This document shows, in pieces, positions 62,474 to 64,000 of a DNA stretch of 64,000 nt. This stretch comes from Musa acuminata AAA Group (taxonomy: Eukaryota > Streptophyta > Magnoliopsida > Zingiberales > Musaceae): assembly GCF_036884655.1 (NCBI RefSeq), contig NC_088340.1, positions 3,053,001 through 3,117,000 on the forward strand. Direction: 5' to 3'. Every line of letters begins with the position of its first letter. Position 1 is the first letter of the stretch. Both the position numbers and the translations under genes were made by a program. A model generated the notes under the pieces. That model searched no databases. It was not told where the DNA came from and saw nothing but the letters and a program-made list of their open reading frames with translations.

Positions 62474-63297
62474 ATGGAGGACGCGATGAAGGCCTTGAGC
62501 AAGGCGAGCCGCGACCTCGTCCAGCACCAGCACGATCAGGAGTCCCGGCGTTCCTACCAGAGCAAAACCCTAAAGATCAAGAACGATTATCTCGTCTTGT
62601 TGCTTGTTCTGGATTTGGATTTTTATCCCTTTGATCTGCAGGCGAATCCGTGCAATCGGCTCGAGGAGATCTGCCGCGAACTCCGCACGGTACTTCTCTC
62701 TCTTGCTTAGACGTGTAAGAATTTGTGGTGTATTGATTATATGGAGCTAGGAAGAGAAAAACCCAGTCATGGGCAGTATCGAACGGATTAATGGTGTGGG
62801 GATGTTATAGGCATGTGGGCGCATGAAGAGTGTTCGGCGATATGCAGTTGCTTGCAACCTGGGTCAAAGTAGCACTGGGAATGTAAAGTTGACTCCCGTT
62901 AAAGAGGATGTAAAGTTATCTCTGCGTAGGAAAGTCTCAGTTGGTCATCTTTAGAACTCGGATGATAAGGATACCAATCATATGAGACAACTACATCCAT
63001 TGTCATTATAAAGCTGTCTTGTCATCTCAATAGGATTTCAATACAAAATGTAATTGCAAATGAAGGGTGAAATACTGTATCTTGTACCTACACATTGCTT
63101 TAAGTCTGCCTTTGGTCATAAAATATTGATAGATTCTGACAACAAGTTCCACTAAATTTGGAAATAAATTGAATGCTCACCATTTTCACCTGCAGGATTT
63201 AATCGACGAAGCAAGAAAATGTTTTGGTTGGGCAAAGACGTTCGTAGCAGGGGTTACTGGCTTCTTCTGGTCTTTCCTCCACGAGCACATAAATTGA
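62474..63297 (+). CDS. Small plant protein of unknown function, two exons
   Basis: Exon 1 (62474-62689) and exon 2 (63196-63297) join in phase 0 across a GTACTT/CTGCAG intron to give 105 residues. The start is MEDAMKALSKASRDLVQHQH. A charged middle reads ANPCNRLEEICRELRT, and the end (DLIDEARKCFGWAKTFVAGV, then TGFFWSFLHEHIN) has an amphipathic and hydrophobic helix suggesting membrane contact. I do not recognise the family. Inside exon 1 the stretch encoding TLKIKNDYLVLLLVLDLDFY has intron-like composition and ends in CTTTGATCTGCAG, so it may be a retained intron; no in-phase GT donor was found for it. The ATG follows a purine-rich leader (GGAACGGCG) and is the first in the frame. Confidence 0.5.
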
Positions 63298-64000
63298 ATC
63301 TGATGACATGGCATGCACAAATTTGAACTAGGTGATCGATACTCTTTCTTTTGTTGCTTCATTATGACAAATTTTAGTGTGTTCTTTCTTGGTTTGTTCT
63401 ATCCTTGGTAGATTTTGTGTAATGTTGAATATTTCTGTTGAATCATGTTAACATCTGAGCTTCTTTCTTCATCCTTTATGTAATTCTGTACGAGCACATT
63501 GTGATGAAATGCTTCGGGACTGTCTCAGGTGTGCTTGACCCTTCAGAAGGAAGCAAAATAAATGTGTTATAGAGGCCTTTAGAGGATAAACCATGTATTT
63601 GGTACATCGAGTGCTTCCACGATGTCGTGAAGAGTGTAAGTTTATAATTCTTCACCTTTTCTTACTTTGTGTTTGGTTTTTTAGATGGTACAGGATACTG
63701 TTACTTTATGTAGACTTTCCATCATTGCTAACCAAAGTGGGTCTTAAGATCCATAACAATATGGGATTTGATTTGAAAAGGCTTGAGAACTTGTGCTTTA
63801 AAACAGCTGAGCTCATCATGAGTTGCTAAGCCTTGTAGCAAAACCCGTACGGTGACTAGTCAAATTAAGGCAGCATGTTAAGATAGCTTGTGAAATAGTA
63901 GATGATACACATACAAAAGTTGAGTGTTGATCATGAATCTAGACCTGATCATTTGACTGGATGACAGCCAAATATGAACTTTTCCAGCTGAACTCGATCA
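63298..64000. other. 3' flank at the window's right edge
   Basis: Probably includes the 3' UTR of the small plus-strand gene. A 78-codon frame at 63593-63829 has no recognisable features. No gene is supported. Confidence 0.4.

Noticed and set aside
1..64000. CRISPR arrays, bacterial operons, rRNA or tRNA genes
   Set aside because: None seen by reading; the window is a plant nuclear segment. Weak tRNA B-box-like words were noticed but no cloverleaf could be built. A tRNAscan search would settle it.

Overview
The window is plant nuclear DNA. It holds spliced genes with GT-AG introns, large AT-rich introns and spacers, many (GA)n and (AT)n microsatellites, a MIR156 hairpin and a decayed Ty1/copia retrotransposon. 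Two genes (CIPK, HDR1-like) are strongly GC-rich while their neighbours are not, a contrast typical of monocots. The introns and spacers are longer and more AT-rich than in most grasses. My best guess is a non-grass monocot such as a banana-type Zingiberales; that is inference, and the genus is not proven.

Layout. 1-2.1 kb: an intronless CIPK protein kinase on the minus strand, with a three-copy repeat just downstream of its stop. 2.1-7.9 kb: gene-poor spacer. 7.9-10.5 kb: a MIR156 precursor on the plus strand, with the mature miRNA at 8152-8171. 12.4 kb: a possible 39-residue secreted peptide on the minus strand. 13.0-19.15 kb: five-exon PSMD9/Nas2 proteasome assembly chaperone, minus. 20.0-24.84 kb: four-exon NPH3/NPY-type BTB protein, minus. 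24.8-34.5 kb: long spacer without a supported gene. 34.55-41.41 kb: six-exon AUGMIN subunit 8 (QWRF family), minus. 43-48 kb: AT-rich repeat block with a copia remnant. 48.3-48.7 kb: probable remnant of a pectin methylesterase inhibitor gene. 49.3-50.4 kb: HDR1-like flowering repressor, plus. 50.7-55.8 kb: ASG1-like pseudogene, minus, with a 7-bp duplication frameshift and two stops. 58.4-61.0 kb: five-exon folate-biopterin transporter with a GC-AG intron, minus. 62.5-63.3 kb: small unknown plus-strand gene.

The genes do not form a pathway; this is an ordinary plant chromosome segment. Two of them, MIR156 and the HDR1-like gene, belong to flowering and phase-change control, but nothing visible links them. 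I rebuilt the spliced models by hand. For PSMD9, NPY, AUG8, the transporter and CIPK the exon phases close exactly into uninterrupted proteins of 213, 602, 650, 521 and 464 residues. The HDR1-like gene has one unresolved splice acceptor.

I found no sign of a new multi-gene system. The items most worth a second look are the broken ASG1 gene, the MIR156 transcript with a short upstream ORF, the palindromic W-box pair and W-box/G-box cluster before HDR1, the possible small secreted peptide, and the HDR1 splice problem.
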